Both the position numbers and the translations under genes were made by a program. This document shows positions 1 through 6,603 of a stretch of 11,157 nucleotides of DNA, in pieces. Origin of the DNA: Caldisericaceae bacterium (GTDB taxonomy: Bacteria > Calditrichota > Calditrichia > Calditrichales > Calditrichaceae); assembly GCA_021160885.1 (NCBI GenBank), contig JAGHBR010000094.1, positions 1 through 11,157 on the forward strand, given 5' to 3'. Below the pieces are notes generated by a model. It made no database searches, was not told where the DNA came from, and saw only the letters and a list, made by a program, of their open reading frames with translations. Within the stretch, counting starts at the first letter, position 1; every line of letters starts with the position of its first letter.

Positions 1-81
1 GTACTAAAAAACTAATTTTGAATTACGTCCTGATTTTTTTAATTTAAATTCGGACGTTTTACGAATAAAAAAGAATAAAGA

Positions 82-798
82 GTGGAATTAAAAGATAGAG
101 TATCCGTTGTAACGGGTGGCAACAAAGGCATCGGTAAGGCCATTGCCTTAAAACTTGCCGGGCAGGGCTGCCATCTGGCGCTCATCGCCAGAGATCTGAA
201 ATCATTAAAAGCTCCGGTAAAGTAGATAGAAGAGTTTGGTTTAAGAGCCATCATCTTTCAGGGCGACCTGACAAAAGATGAAGTGATTGAACAGTTTGTG
301 CAACAAGTAAAGCAGAATTTCGGTCGGCTGGACATTCTGGTAAACAATACCAGTGTTGGTTATTTTGGTACGCTTGCCGAGCACAAAGTGGAACAATGGG
401 ATGCCATGTTCAATCTTAACTTTCGGGCAGTGTTTTTGCTTACGCAGCAATTGCTCCCTTTACTGCGTAAAGCGGGTGAAGCATTTGTGCTAAACATTGC
501 TTCTTTAGCCGGTAAAAACGCTTTTGCTGGCGGAGCCGGTTACGCTGCCACCAAGCATGCTTTGCTGGGCTTCAGTCGCTGTTTAATGTTAGAAGAACGT
601 AAAAACGGAATTAACGTACTGGCCGTTTGTCCTGGCTCTGTTCGTACAGAATTTTTTAGCAATGTGCCGGATGGCCAGAGCGCTTTGGCAAAAATCATTC
701 TGGAACCGGAAGATGTGGCCCGGATGGTTGTGGAAGCTTTAAAATTACCGGCCTGGGCAATGGTTAGTGAACTGGACATTCGTCCGGCTAATCCCTGA
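82..798 (+). pseudogene. Short-chain dehydrogenase/reductase (SDR), interrupted by in-frame TAG
   Basis: One continuous frame from GTG 82 to TGA 796-798 encodes a classical SDR of 238 codons, a normal family length, except that codon 48 (223-225) is TAG. Both sides align with the family without a frameshift. Upstream of the stop is the Rossmann motif TGGNKGIG (codons 11-18). Downstream are the GDL strand end, Ser141 (NIAS), the catalytic Tyr154-x3-Lys158 (YAATK) and the PG motif (CPGSVRTEF). The usual NNAG motif reads NNTS at codons 88-91. Two single G-to-A changes would explain that, consistent with decay. GTG 82 is the only possible start, because a stop in the same frame lies at 76-78, and it has only a weak Shine-Dalgarno. 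Reinitiation at GTG 283 would give a 171-residue product lacking the cofactor-binding fold, so it is probably not functional. The substrate is unknown. It lies 30 bp upstream of rocD and may be co-transcribed. A base-calling error at the TAG is the main alternative to a true pseudogene. Confidence 0.8.
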
Positions 799-828
799 TC
801 TTGCATGGATAATTAGAAAGGAGTTGAA

Positions 829-2034
829 ATGAAGGCTAAAGATTTTATTGAATTGGAAGACCAGTATGGCGCGCACAATTACCATCCTTTAGACGTAGTG
901 ATCGAACGTGCTGAACGGGTTTACGTGTACGACGTGGAAGGCAAAAAATATATGGATTTTTTAAGCGCCTATTCTGCAGTAAATCAGGGCCATTGCCATC
1001 CGCGTATTTATCAGGCCATGGTTGCTCAGGCCCAAAAAGTGACTCTGACCTCGCGCGCTTTTCGTAATGACAAATTAGGCCTGTTCTGCAAAAAAGTGGC
1101 CGAATTGAGTCAAATGGAAATGGTGTTACCCATGAATTCCGGCGCAGAAGCCGTTGAAACGGCTATTAAGGCAGCCCGCAAATGGGCCTACCTAAAAAAG
1201 GGCGTAGCTGACAACAAGGCCGAAATCATTGTAGCCAATAACAATTTTCATGGACGTACTACGACCATCATTAGCTTTTCTTCGGAAAAACAATACAAAG
1301 AACATTTTGGCCCATTTACACCGGGTTTTAAATTAGTTCCCTACGGCGACAGCCAGGCCATTGCTCAGGCCATTACGCCCAACACAGCAGCCATAATGCT
1401 GGAACCGATCCAGGGCGAGGGCGGCATTTTAATCCCGCCACAAGGCTATTTAAAAGAGGTGCAGGAAATTTGTCGTCAGAACAATGTACTCTTTATTTTA
1501 GATGAAATTCAAACCGGTCTTGGTCGCACAGGTAAAATGTTTGCCTATCAGCATGAAGCTGGTGTAAAACCCGATATGCTGATCATGGGTAAAGCCCTTT
1601 CCGGCGGATTTTATCCAGTTTCAGCCGTGGCCAGTTCAAAGGAAATTTTGGGTGTTTTCAAACCGGGCGATCATGGCAGCACTTTTGGCGGCAATCCATT
1701 AGCTGCGGCCATTGCTATTGAGGCGCTTAATGTGCTGGTTGAAGAAAAGTTGCCGGAACGTTCTGCAGAGCTGGGGAATTACTTGATGGAGAAATTGCAA
1801 ACCATCCGGAGCAAACACATTAAAGAGATTCGCGGACGTGGCCTGTTTGTGGGCATTGAATTAAAACCGGAAGCGGGAGGCGCCCGTCGATTCTGCGAAT
1901 TTTTGCAAGAGGAAGGTTTGCTGGCCAAAGAAACCCATGAAAATGTCATCCGTCTGGCGCCGCCGCTGGTGATTAACAAAGAAGAAATTGACTGGGCAGT
2001 GGACAAGATGAAAAAGGCGCTTGAAACACTCTGA
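829..2034 (+). CDS. rocD: Ornithine--oxo-acid aminotransferase (ornithine delta-aminotransferase)
   Basis: Cytoplasmic PLP enzyme of 401 residues, the usual class III aminotransferase length. It is expected to transfer the delta-amino group of ornithine to 2-oxoglutarate, giving glutamate-5-semialdehyde (which cyclises to pyrroline-5-carboxylate) in arginine/ornithine catabolism and proline interconversion. The sequence follows eukaryotic and Bacillus ornithine aminotransferases closely. Visible are LSAYSAVNQGHCHP (45-58), LTSRAF (73-78), the phosphate-binding NSGAEAVE (103-110), FHGRT (140-144), EPIQGEGG (192-199), the PLP-ring Asp225 in LDEIQTG, the Schiff-base Lys255 in MGKALSGG and HGSTFGGNP (282-290). 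These distinguish it from acetylornithine or GABA aminotransferases, though substrate choice is inferred. ATG 829 follows AAAGGAG (817-823) with five bases between. It lies 30 bp after the broken SDR and is followed 25 bp later by a strong terminator, so the two probably share one transcript. Confidence 0.93.
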   Translation: MKAKDFIELEDQYGAHNYHPLDVVIERAERVYVYDVEGKKYMDFLSAYSAVNQGHCHPRIYQAMVAQAQKVTLTSRAFRNDKLGLFCKKVAELSQMEMVLPMNSGAEAVETAIKAARKWAYLKKGVADNKAEIIVANNNFHGRTTTIISFSSEKQYKEHFGPFTPGFKLVPYGDSQAIAQAITPNTAAIMLEPIQGEGGILIPPQGYLKEVQEICRQNNVLFILDEIQTGLGRTGKMFAYQHEAGVKPDMLIMGKALSGGFYPVSAVASSKEILGVFKPGDHGSTFGGNPLAAAIAIEALNVLVEEKLPERSAELGNYLMEKLQTIRSKHIKEIRGRGLFVGIELKPEAGGARRFCEFLQEEGLLAKETHENVIRLAPPLVINKEEIDWAVDKMKKALETL

Positions 2035-2059
2035 TTTTACTCTTCAAAAAATATTGCTT

Positions 2060-2107
2060 CCCCGTTTGTTTTTCTTAATTGAAGGAGAACAAAACGGGGA
2101 TTTTTTT
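2060..2107 (+). terminator. Rho-independent terminator after rocD
   Basis: CCCCGTTT (2060-2067) pairs with AAACGGGG (2092-2099). The stem continues inward with a one-base bulge through GTT/AAC, and seven T follow at 2101-2107. It starts 25 bp after the rocD stop and points the same way, so it closes the SDR-rocD unit. Confidence 0.85.
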
Positions 2108-2353
2108 AACTTTTTTCTGACTATTTTTTTTAAAGCCAAAAGTAAAGTAAATCGCCTTTCAGCTTTAGTAAAAAAAGATCAGCACAAATCCAACATGGCA
2201 AACAAGGCGGTTTTACCAAACACAGGGATCTGAACTTTGAAAATTGTTAATCGTTAACTATGTTACTCAGAATAATTTTGCCCTGTTTTACGTTTTTTTG
2301 CCGAATGTAACCAGGAAGATTAAATTAATTGTCCGATTAATTGCAGGAGAACT
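2108..2353. other. Intergenic region rocD-trhP, no gene seen
   Basis: This AT-rich spacer follows the terminator and holds no credible coding frame on either strand. It contains long T runs just after the terminator, a 19-base motif at 2138-2156 (AAAAGTAAA followed by GTAAATCGCC) that recurs with a 6-base insertion before the response regulator gene, and the promoter candidate at 2237-2264. The stretch between that candidate and trhP would be an untranslated leader of about 80 bases, with no recognised riboswitch. Confidence 0.5.
2237..2264 (+). promoter_or_regulatory. Possible sigma-70-type promoter for trhP operon
   Basis: TTGAAA (2237-2242) and TATGTT (2259-2264) are separated by 16 bases. 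The spacer contains a small dyad, GTTAA-TCG-TTAAC (2246-2258), that could be an operator. It is the best promoter-like pair between the rocD terminator and trhP, but the region is AT-rich, so chance matches are common. Confidence 0.35.
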
Positions 2354-3661
2354 ATGAAACGACCGGAATTACTGGTCCCGGCCGGGACCTTTGAGAAGAT
2401 GAAATACGCCTTTGCCTATGGCGCCGATGCGGTATACGCCGGTATTCCGCGCTTTTCGCTACGGGCCAGGGAAAACGATTTTACTTTACAGACCATCGAA
2501 CAAGCCCTGGACTATGCCCGCGGAAGGAATAAGCGCCTATACCTGACGATGAATATCTTTCCTCATAATAATAAAATTCCATCTTTTGTAGAAATGTTAA
2601 ACTACGTGGCCGGACTAAAACCCGATGGATTAATCATGGCCGATCCGGGCATGATTTTAGTCGCCCGGGAAAAACATCCGGAGCTGCCCATTCATTTGTC
2701 TACCCAGGCTAATACGGTTAACTGGCAGTCAGTGCGCTTCTGGAAACAGTTGGGCGTTAAGCGCATTATTTTAAGCCGTGAATTGCGACTGGAAGAAATT
2801 GAAGAAATTCGGCAACATGTACCGGACATTGAATTGGAAACTTTTGTGCACGGCGCCATCTGCATTGCTTATTCCGGCCGCTGTTTGTTGTCCAATTATT
2901 TCAACCATCGCGATGCCAATCAGGGCACCTGTACCAATGCCTGCCGCTGGGAATACAAAGTTTACTCAGAGCCTGCCCAATTTGAAGAAGAACGTGATGT
3001 TTTGCTGCCAGCCCGGGAAGAACATTATTATTTGGAAGAAGCCGATCGCCCCGGCCAGCTGATGCCCATTGATGAAGATGAACACGGAACGTACATCATG
3101 AACGCCAAAGACCTTTCGACCATTCACATCTTGGACAAATTAGTTAAGGCTGGTCTGGACAGTCTAAAGGTCGAAGGCAGAACCAAATCGATTTACTACG
3201 TGAGTGTGATTACGCGCGCCTATCGTCAGGCGCTGGACTTTGTACTTAAAGGGCAGCCGGTACCGCAAGAAATTTTACAGGAAGTTTACGCGGTGGCCAA
3301 TCGCGGCTATGTGACTGGATTTCTGGAACGGAATCCGTTGGAAAAAGGCCAAAATTACGAAAGCGGTCATTCCGCCAACCAAACGCGCTTGTTTTGCGGC
3401 ATTGTAAAGGCCTGGGATGACGCGCGAGGTCTGGCCACCATTGCTGTGCGTAACCGTTTTGTGAAAGGGGATGAACTGGAACTGATTTCCCCGCAAAAGA
3501 CTCTGCGTTTTAAAGTTACAGACATCGTGACCCTGGAAGATGAATCCGTTACAGTAGCGCATGGAGGCGGCAAGGATGTCAAAATTCCTTTGCCGGGCAA
3601 ACCGGAACCATTTATGTTGTTAAGAAAGGTTGTAAAACAGGAAGAACCGATTCTTCTTTAA
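2354..3661 (+). CDS. trhP: U32 family protein, TrhP/YegQ-type tRNA uridine 5-hydroxylation protein
   Basis: A 435-residue protein, close in length to E. coli YegQ/TrhP (about 450). The family was first labelled 'peptidase U32'. E. coli TrhP and the Bacillus homologues are now known to act in prephenate-dependent 5-hydroxylation of U34 in tRNA. The N-terminal PELLVPAG (4-11) and GADAVYAG (23-30) begin the TIM-barrel-like domain. The U32 signature is clear at 162-180 (ETFVHGAIC then GRCLLS). Cys170, Cys177, Cys193 and Cys197 match the four cysteines expected to hold an iron-sulfur cluster. SLKVEGRTKS follows in the C-terminal half, then a small beta domain near the end. ATG 2354 has AGGAGA (2345-2350) upstream. 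It lies 21 bp before the creatininase-family gene, probably co-transcribed. A true collagenase-like protease is unlikely. Paralogues such as RlhA are considerably longer, and UbiU/UbiV are shorter ubiquinone proteins. Confidence 0.82.
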   Translation: MKRPELLVPAGTFEKMKYAFAYGADAVYAGIPRFSLRARENDFTLQTIEQALDYARGRNKRLYLTMNIFPHNNKIPSFVEMLNYVAGLKPDGLIMADPGMILVAREKHPELPIHLSTQANTVNWQSVRFWKQLGVKRIILSRELRLEEIEEIRQHVPDIELETFVHGAICIAYSGRCLLSNYFNHRDANQGTCTNACRWEYKVYSEPAQFEEERDVLLPAREEHYYLEEADRPGQLMPIDEDEHGTYIMNAKDLSTIHILDKLVKAGLDSLKVEGRTKSIYYVSVITRAYRQALDFVLKGQPVPQEILQEVYAVANRGYVTGFLERNPLEKGQNYESGHSANQTRLFCGIVKAWDDARGLATIAVRNRFVKGDELELISPQKTLRFKVTDIVTLEDESVTVAHGGGKDVKIPLPGKPEPFMLLRKVVKQEEPILL

Positions 3662-3682
3662 TACTAAAGCAAAAGGAATTTT

Positions 3683-4417
3683 ATGTCAAAAATATTGTTG
3701 TATCAAAATTTGACTGATCCCCAGATTAGTCAGCTGAACAAAGAACAAGCCATTCTTATTTTACCACTCAGTTTAATGGAAGCGCACGGGCCACATCTGC
3801 CGCTGGGCACCGATTTCATAATTGCCGGGCAATTTGCCCAATTGTTGGCGCAAAAAATTGTTAGTCGCTTTAAACAGCAAACGCCGGTTCTTTTACCCGC
3901 TGTTCCGTTGGGCGTGGGAGGGATTGAGCGACCCGGGACTTTAAATCATGACGCCTCATTGATTCGAAATACCATCATCCAGTTTGGTCAAAGGCTGGGA
4001 GACCATGGCTTTGAAAAGGGCATTGTGGTTAGCGGTCATGCCGGACAACGCCACCTTAAGGCCATGAGATCTGCGGCCCGCAAATTAAAGGGTCAATTCG
4101 ACTTTTTGCCTTTGACAAGCTACCTGTTTTTAGATACAGGATTAAAGAAAATGGCAGCCATGATTCGGCAGACCGGGAACGATTTGCCTCCTTACGATGG
4201 ACATGCCGGATTGTGGGAAACTTCAGTGATGATGTACCTTCAGCCCGAGCAAATCAATGGCGAGCACCGTCATTTGCCCGTGTCTAATGATGCCGAGGCC
4301 AACGGCTATCGAGGCAATCCGGCCGGCGCCAATCAAGCTATTGGCGAAAAGTTGGTTAATTTTTTACTGGAAGTTGCGTTGATGATAATTGAAAAACACT
4401 TTAAAATTGAAGGATAG
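3683..4417 (+). CDS. Creatininase-family metal-dependent amidohydrolase
   Basis: A 244-residue protein of normal length for the creatininase family, whose members use two divalent metals to open or cut cyclic and linear amides. Examples are creatininase, the FAPy deformylase of riboflavin/F420 synthesis, and MftE. The signature MEAHGPHLPLGTD (32-44) supplies the metal ligands Glu33, His35 and Asp44. PGT is at 84-86, and HAGLWETS (174-181) supplies the conserved His174 and Glu179. The segment usually written NGHGGN is SGHAGQ here (117-122). It keeps His119 but changes both flanking Asn. No mycofactocin, F420 or creatine genes are nearby, so the substrate is unknown. The start at ATG 3683 is set by AAAAGGAA (3671-3678). 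It follows trhP by 21 bp and is probably in the same operon. The link to tRNA modification is not understood. Confidence 0.82.
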   Translation: MSKILLYQNLTDPQISQLNKEQAILILPLSLMEAHGPHLPLGTDFIIAGQFAQLLAQKIVSRFKQQTPVLLPAVPLGVGGIERPGTLNHDASLIRNTIIQFGQRLGDHGFEKGIVVSGHAGQRHLKAMRSAARKLKGQFDFLPLTSYLFLDTGLKKMAAMIRQTGNDLPPYDGHAGLWETSVMMYLQPEQINGEHRHLPVSNDAEANGYRGNPAGANQAIGEKLVNFLLEVALMIIEKHFKIEG

Positions 4418-4630
4418 CTTTCCATTTACAAAAATAGTCAAAGGTAGATCAACTCGCTTTCTGGTTGTCCATTAAGCCGGCCATGGAAAGAGCAGGTGTT
4501 TCGATGATCATCTGTTTCCTAACTATTTTTCTCTGAACAGTAAATATGATTTTCTGCCAATTGGAACAAGTCAGAATTACTTGCACTTAAAAGTAAAGGC
4601 AAAGTAAATTGCCCAAAACGAGAGGCCGTA
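4418..4630. other. Intergenic region before response regulator, no gene seen
   Basis: A 213-bp spacer without a credible reading frame. It holds an 8-bp inverted repeat, CTTTCCAT (4418-4425) and ATGGAAAG (4483-4490), beginning right at the stop codon of the upstream gene. It also holds a small hairpin GGCAA/TTGCC (4598-4602, 4609-4613) and the promoter candidate at 4581-4610. No T-tract terminator was found after the creatininase-family gene. Confidence 0.45.
4581..4610 (+). promoter_or_regulatory. Possible sigma-70-type promoter for the response regulator
   Basis: TTGCAC (4581-4586) and TAAATT (4605-4610) are separated by 18 bases, just before AGAGG (4621-4625) and ATG 4631. The start point would then fall almost on the ribosome binding site, which weakens the call. 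The small GGCAA/TTGCC hairpin overlaps the -10 element. Confidence 0.25.
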
Positions 4631-5980
4631 ATGAAAGCTTTATTAGTAGATGATGATGTTAACTTGACGCGCGTGCTGGCTTATCAATTAAAGCAAGCTG
4701 GCTATCAGGTCACAATCGCGCACACCGGTCAGGAAGGATTACAGCTGTTTAAGCAACACGTATTCCCTGTTATCATCAGCGATATTCAAATGCCCGATTT
4801 AACCGGCATCCAGTTGCTGGAAAAAATCCGCCAGGTCGATGCGCAAGTGGTCTTTATTCTGATTACCGCTTATGGCAGTGTGGATCAGGCTGTAAAAGCC
4901 TGCGCTTTAGGCGCGGATGATTATCTGACCAAACCATTCAGTCGGGAACAGTTGATTTTTACCATCGAGAAAGCTCTTAAAATCAGACAGCTGGAAAGCG
5001 AAAATCAGTTGCTTAAACAAGAATTGGCAGACCGCTTCAAGTTTGACAATATGGTGGTGCACAGTGCAGCCATGCAACAGGTAATGCAAATAGCCATGCG
5101 ACTGGCTGTAAGTGATTCCACCGTTTTAATTCTAGGCGAAAGCGGCACCGGTAAAGACGTTCTGGCGCGGGCCATCCATTACAACAGTCCGCGCAAAGAA
5201 AAACCGCTGGTCACAGTGAATTGCCCGTCCATTCCGGAGCAGTTGCTGGAAAGCGAACTTTTTGGACATGTTAAAGGTGCTTTTACGGGTGCGGTAGCTG
5301 ACCGCAGAGGAAAATTTGAACTGGCTGATGGCGGAACCATTTTTTTGGATGAAATCGGTGATTTAAAACCGGAGTTACAGGCCAAACTTTTGCGTGTGAT
5401 TCAGGAAAGAGAATTTGAACGCGTAGGGGAAAACCAGCCCATCAAGGCAGATGTGCGTATTATTGCTGCCACAAATCGCGATCTCAAAAAGTTGGTGGAA
5501 GAAGGAAAATTTCGTGAAGATCTCTATTACCGTTTGGCGGTCATTCCCATTACATTGCCGCCGTTGCGTGAACGAAAAGAAGAAATTCCGTTTTTAGTGG
5601 ATCATTTTGTGCAGAAAAAATTTCCCGATCAAAAAATTACCATCAGTCCGCAAGCTATGCATTTACTGCAAGCCTATCCCTGGCCGGGCAATGTGCGCGA
5701 GCTGGAAAATGTGATTGAACAAACCATTGTCTTAAGTGGCAAAGAAACATTAGATGCTGATGATTTACCGCTTTTCATTCGAAGCAATCTGCCTCAGACC
5801 GAAAAAGAAGATTCTGAGGCCTTACCGCTTTTGCCCTTAATAGAAATGGAAAAGCGATTGATTCGCCGGGCCTTAAGCGAAGCTCAGGGGAATCAGACCC
5901 AGGCGGCCCGCTTATTGGATATTCCACGCCATGTTTTATTGTACAAATTGAAAAAGTACGGCTTGCAGGATGAAAAATAG
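4631..5980 (+). CDS. Sigma-54-dependent response regulator (NtrC/AtoC type)
   Basis: A 449-residue enhancer-binding protein with the full three-domain layout. The receiver domain (1-120) has the acidic pocket Asp7-Asp9, phospho-acceptor Asp51, Thr79 and Lys101. The AAA+ domain (about 140-370) has Walker A GESGTGKD (169-176), the sigma-54 contact loop GAFTGA (216-221), Walker B GGTIFLDEIG (234-243), the FREDLYYRL segment (294-302) and the sensor-2 motif WPGNVRELEN (351-360). The C-terminal Fis-type helix-turn-helix is at about 410-446 (GNQTQAARLL, then IPRHVLLYKLKKYGL). All key residues are intact, so it should be phosphorylated by a histidine kinase and drive open-complex formation by sigma-54 RNA polymerase. 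No kinase gene is in the window, so it is an orphan here. AGAGG lies five bases before ATG 4631. The target is unknown, but a sigma-54-like element precedes the neighbouring ferredoxin gene. Confidence 0.93.
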   Translation: MKALLVDDDVNLTRVLAYQLKQAGYQVTIAHTGQEGLQLFKQHVFPVIISDIQMPDLTGIQLLEKIRQVDAQVVFILITAYGSVDQAVKACALGADDYLTKPFSREQLIFTIEKALKIRQLESENQLLKQELADRFKFDNMVVHSAAMQQVMQIAMRLAVSDSTVLILGESGTGKDVLARAIHYNSPRKEKPLVTVNCPSIPEQLLESELFGHVKGAFTGAVADRRGKFELADGGTIFLDEIGDLKPELQAKLLRVIQEREFERVGENQPIKADVRIIAATNRDLKKLVEEGKFREDLYYRLAVIPITLPPLRERKEEIPFLVDHFVQKKFPDQKITISPQAMHLLQAYPWPGNVRELENVIEQTIVLSGKETLDADDLPLFIRSNLPQTEKEDSEALPLLPLIEMEKRLIRRALSEAQGNQTQAARLLDIPRHVLLYKLKKYGLQDEK

Positions 5981-5983
5981 TTT

Positions 5984-6031
5984 GAGTAATAAAGTGAAGA
6001 AGTAACCAAGTAACAGAGTGACAGAGTAACG
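5984..6031 (+). repeat. Six-unit 8-bp degenerate tandem repeat
   Basis: Six consecutive octamers begin just after the response regulator stop: GAGTAATA, AAGTGAAG, AAGTAACC, AAGTAACA, GAGTGACA, GAGTAACG. The consensus is RAGTRAMM, always starting [AG]AGT. A shorter array of the same period and flavour follows fabH (8738-8761). It is not a CRISPR, having no spacers. Its function is unknown. Confidence 0.75.
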
Positions 6032-6143
6032 ACATCTTTTTGCAGTGATTTTTTAATCTATTTGATTAACCTAATTTATAAAAGAACTTCAAAAACATAA
6101 CACGATTCTTCGAGTCGTTAATCCCGCAAAGTGAATTTTTTGT
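6032..6143. other. AT-rich spacer between octamer array and ferredoxin terminator
   Basis: No gene is seen here. One small hairpin, ACGATTC (6102-6108) with GAGTCGT (6112-6118) including one G-T wobble, lacks a following T tract on either strand. No convincing terminator for the response regulator transcript was found. Confidence 0.4.
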
Positions 6144-6184
6144 AAAAAAAAAAGCCCCCTCATTTAAAGAAATTGGAGGGGGCT
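6144..6184 (-). terminator. Rho-independent terminator of the ferredoxin gene
   Basis: AGCCCCCTC (6153-6161) pairs perfectly with GAGGGGGCT (6176-6184). On the minus strand the stem is followed by a run of ten T (the A run at 6144-6153). It lies 46 bp beyond the ferredoxin stop codon. On the plus strand no T run follows, so it mainly serves the minus-strand gene. Confidence 0.88.
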
Positions 6185-6230
6185 AAAGAAAGGATGACTT
6201 TAAAAAAAATCTATGGTTAAGGGTAAGACC

Positions 6231-6401
6231 TTATTTTTGTTCAATAGCGCCGGTGGGGCAAACGGCCGTGCACTCACCGCAGTCCTCACACAGTTCCGCA
6301 TTAATCCAGGCAATGTCATCGCGCATTTCAATAGCGCCAGTAGGACATTCGCTTTCGCAGGCCATACAGCTGATGCATTCTTCTTCATTGACTACATGCA
6401 T
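6231..6401 (-). CDS. 2[4Fe-4S] ferredoxin (clostridial/bacterial type)
   Basis: A 56-residue protein read on the minus strand from ATG at 6401-6399 to TAA at 6233-6231. Two cluster motifs are complete: Cys9, Cys12, Cys15, Cys19-Pro and Cys38, Cys41, Cys44, Cys48-Pro, each followed by TGAIE. This symmetric pattern and the length match small low-potential electron carriers of anaerobes, which pass electrons between enzymes such as pyruvate:ferredoxin oxidoreductase, hydrogenase or Rnf. The partner here is unknown. AGGAAGGAG lies six bases before the start (complement of 6408-6416). The gene stands alone between its own terminator and a sigma-54-like promoter, and is convergent with the response regulator gene. 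Frames on the opposite strand and in the other minus frame across this span are shadows; the cysteine pattern makes this frame the coding one. Confidence 0.95.
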   Translation of the reverse strand: MHVVNEEECISCMACESECPTGAIEMRDDIAWINAELCEDCGECTAVCPTGAIEQK

Positions 6402-6448
6402 TTGATTCTCCTTCCTTTATTTAGTTGTATGTAAGAATCTCATTATTT

Positions 6449-6464
6449 AACAAACAACGTGCCA
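6449..6464 (-). promoter_or_regulatory. Sigma-54-like (-24/-12) promoter of the ferredoxin gene
   Basis: The minus strand reads TGGCACG-TTGT-TTGTT. The consensus is TGGCACG-N4-TTGCW, so the whole -24 half and the spacing match, and the -12 half departs only by GT in place of GC. Transcription would begin near 6438, leaving a leader of about 37 bases that contains the strong ribosome binding site. No good -10 hexamer lies at a suitable distance from the overlapping TTGGCA. The imperfect -12 GC is the main doubt. Confidence 0.45.
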
Positions 6465-6603
6465 AAATTGCTGTGGGTGATTAACCTGTTAAAAATAAAA
6501 ACGTTGAGGGATAATTATGCTCCTAATTGGATTCATAATTTTTCTATTTTTAAAAAAGTAGCTTTCATTTGTCCAAATTTTAAGAATCGTTTAATTTTAA
6601 AAC
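6465..6603. other. AT-rich divergent intergenic spacer, no gene seen
   Basis: This lies between the sigma-54-like site and the structured element, inside the roughly 384-bp gap separating the divergent ferredoxin and hydrolase genes. No credible coding frame or clear hairpin was found. An 8-bp inverted pair, AAGAATCT (6433-6440) and AGATTCTT (6729-6736), brackets the wider region and may be chance. Confidence 0.4.

Noticed and set aside
25..57. Operator-like inverted repeat ACGTCC ... GGACGT upstream of the SDR
   Set aside because: Only six base pairs with a 21-base loop; easily chance in this AT-rich leader, and no promoter could be placed around it.
223..225. TAG read as an amino acid (recoding, e.g. 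pyrrolysine or suppressor)
   Set aside because: TAG is the normal terminator of two other genes in the window, and no recoding element is visible. A nonsense mutation or base error is simpler.
200..240. Frameshift in the SDR gene
   Set aside because: Residues on both sides of the stop fit the family in the same frame, so no insertion or deletion is needed.
2021..2233. Small 70-codon plus-strand reading frame after rocD
   Set aside because: It starts inside rocD, runs through the rocD terminator, has no Shine-Dalgarno and encodes low-complexity Phe/Lys-rich sequence.
4562..4585. Sigma-54 promoter before the response regulator (TTGGAAC ... TTGCA)
   Set aside because: The GG and GC doublets are far too widely spaced for a -24/-12 element.
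5984..6031. CRISPR-like array
   Set aside because: Units are 8 bp, contiguous and without spacers, and no cas gene is present.
6213..6434. 73-codon plus-strand frame over the ferredoxin region
   Set aside because: It is the antisense of the eight-cysteine ferredoxin and has no ribosome binding site.
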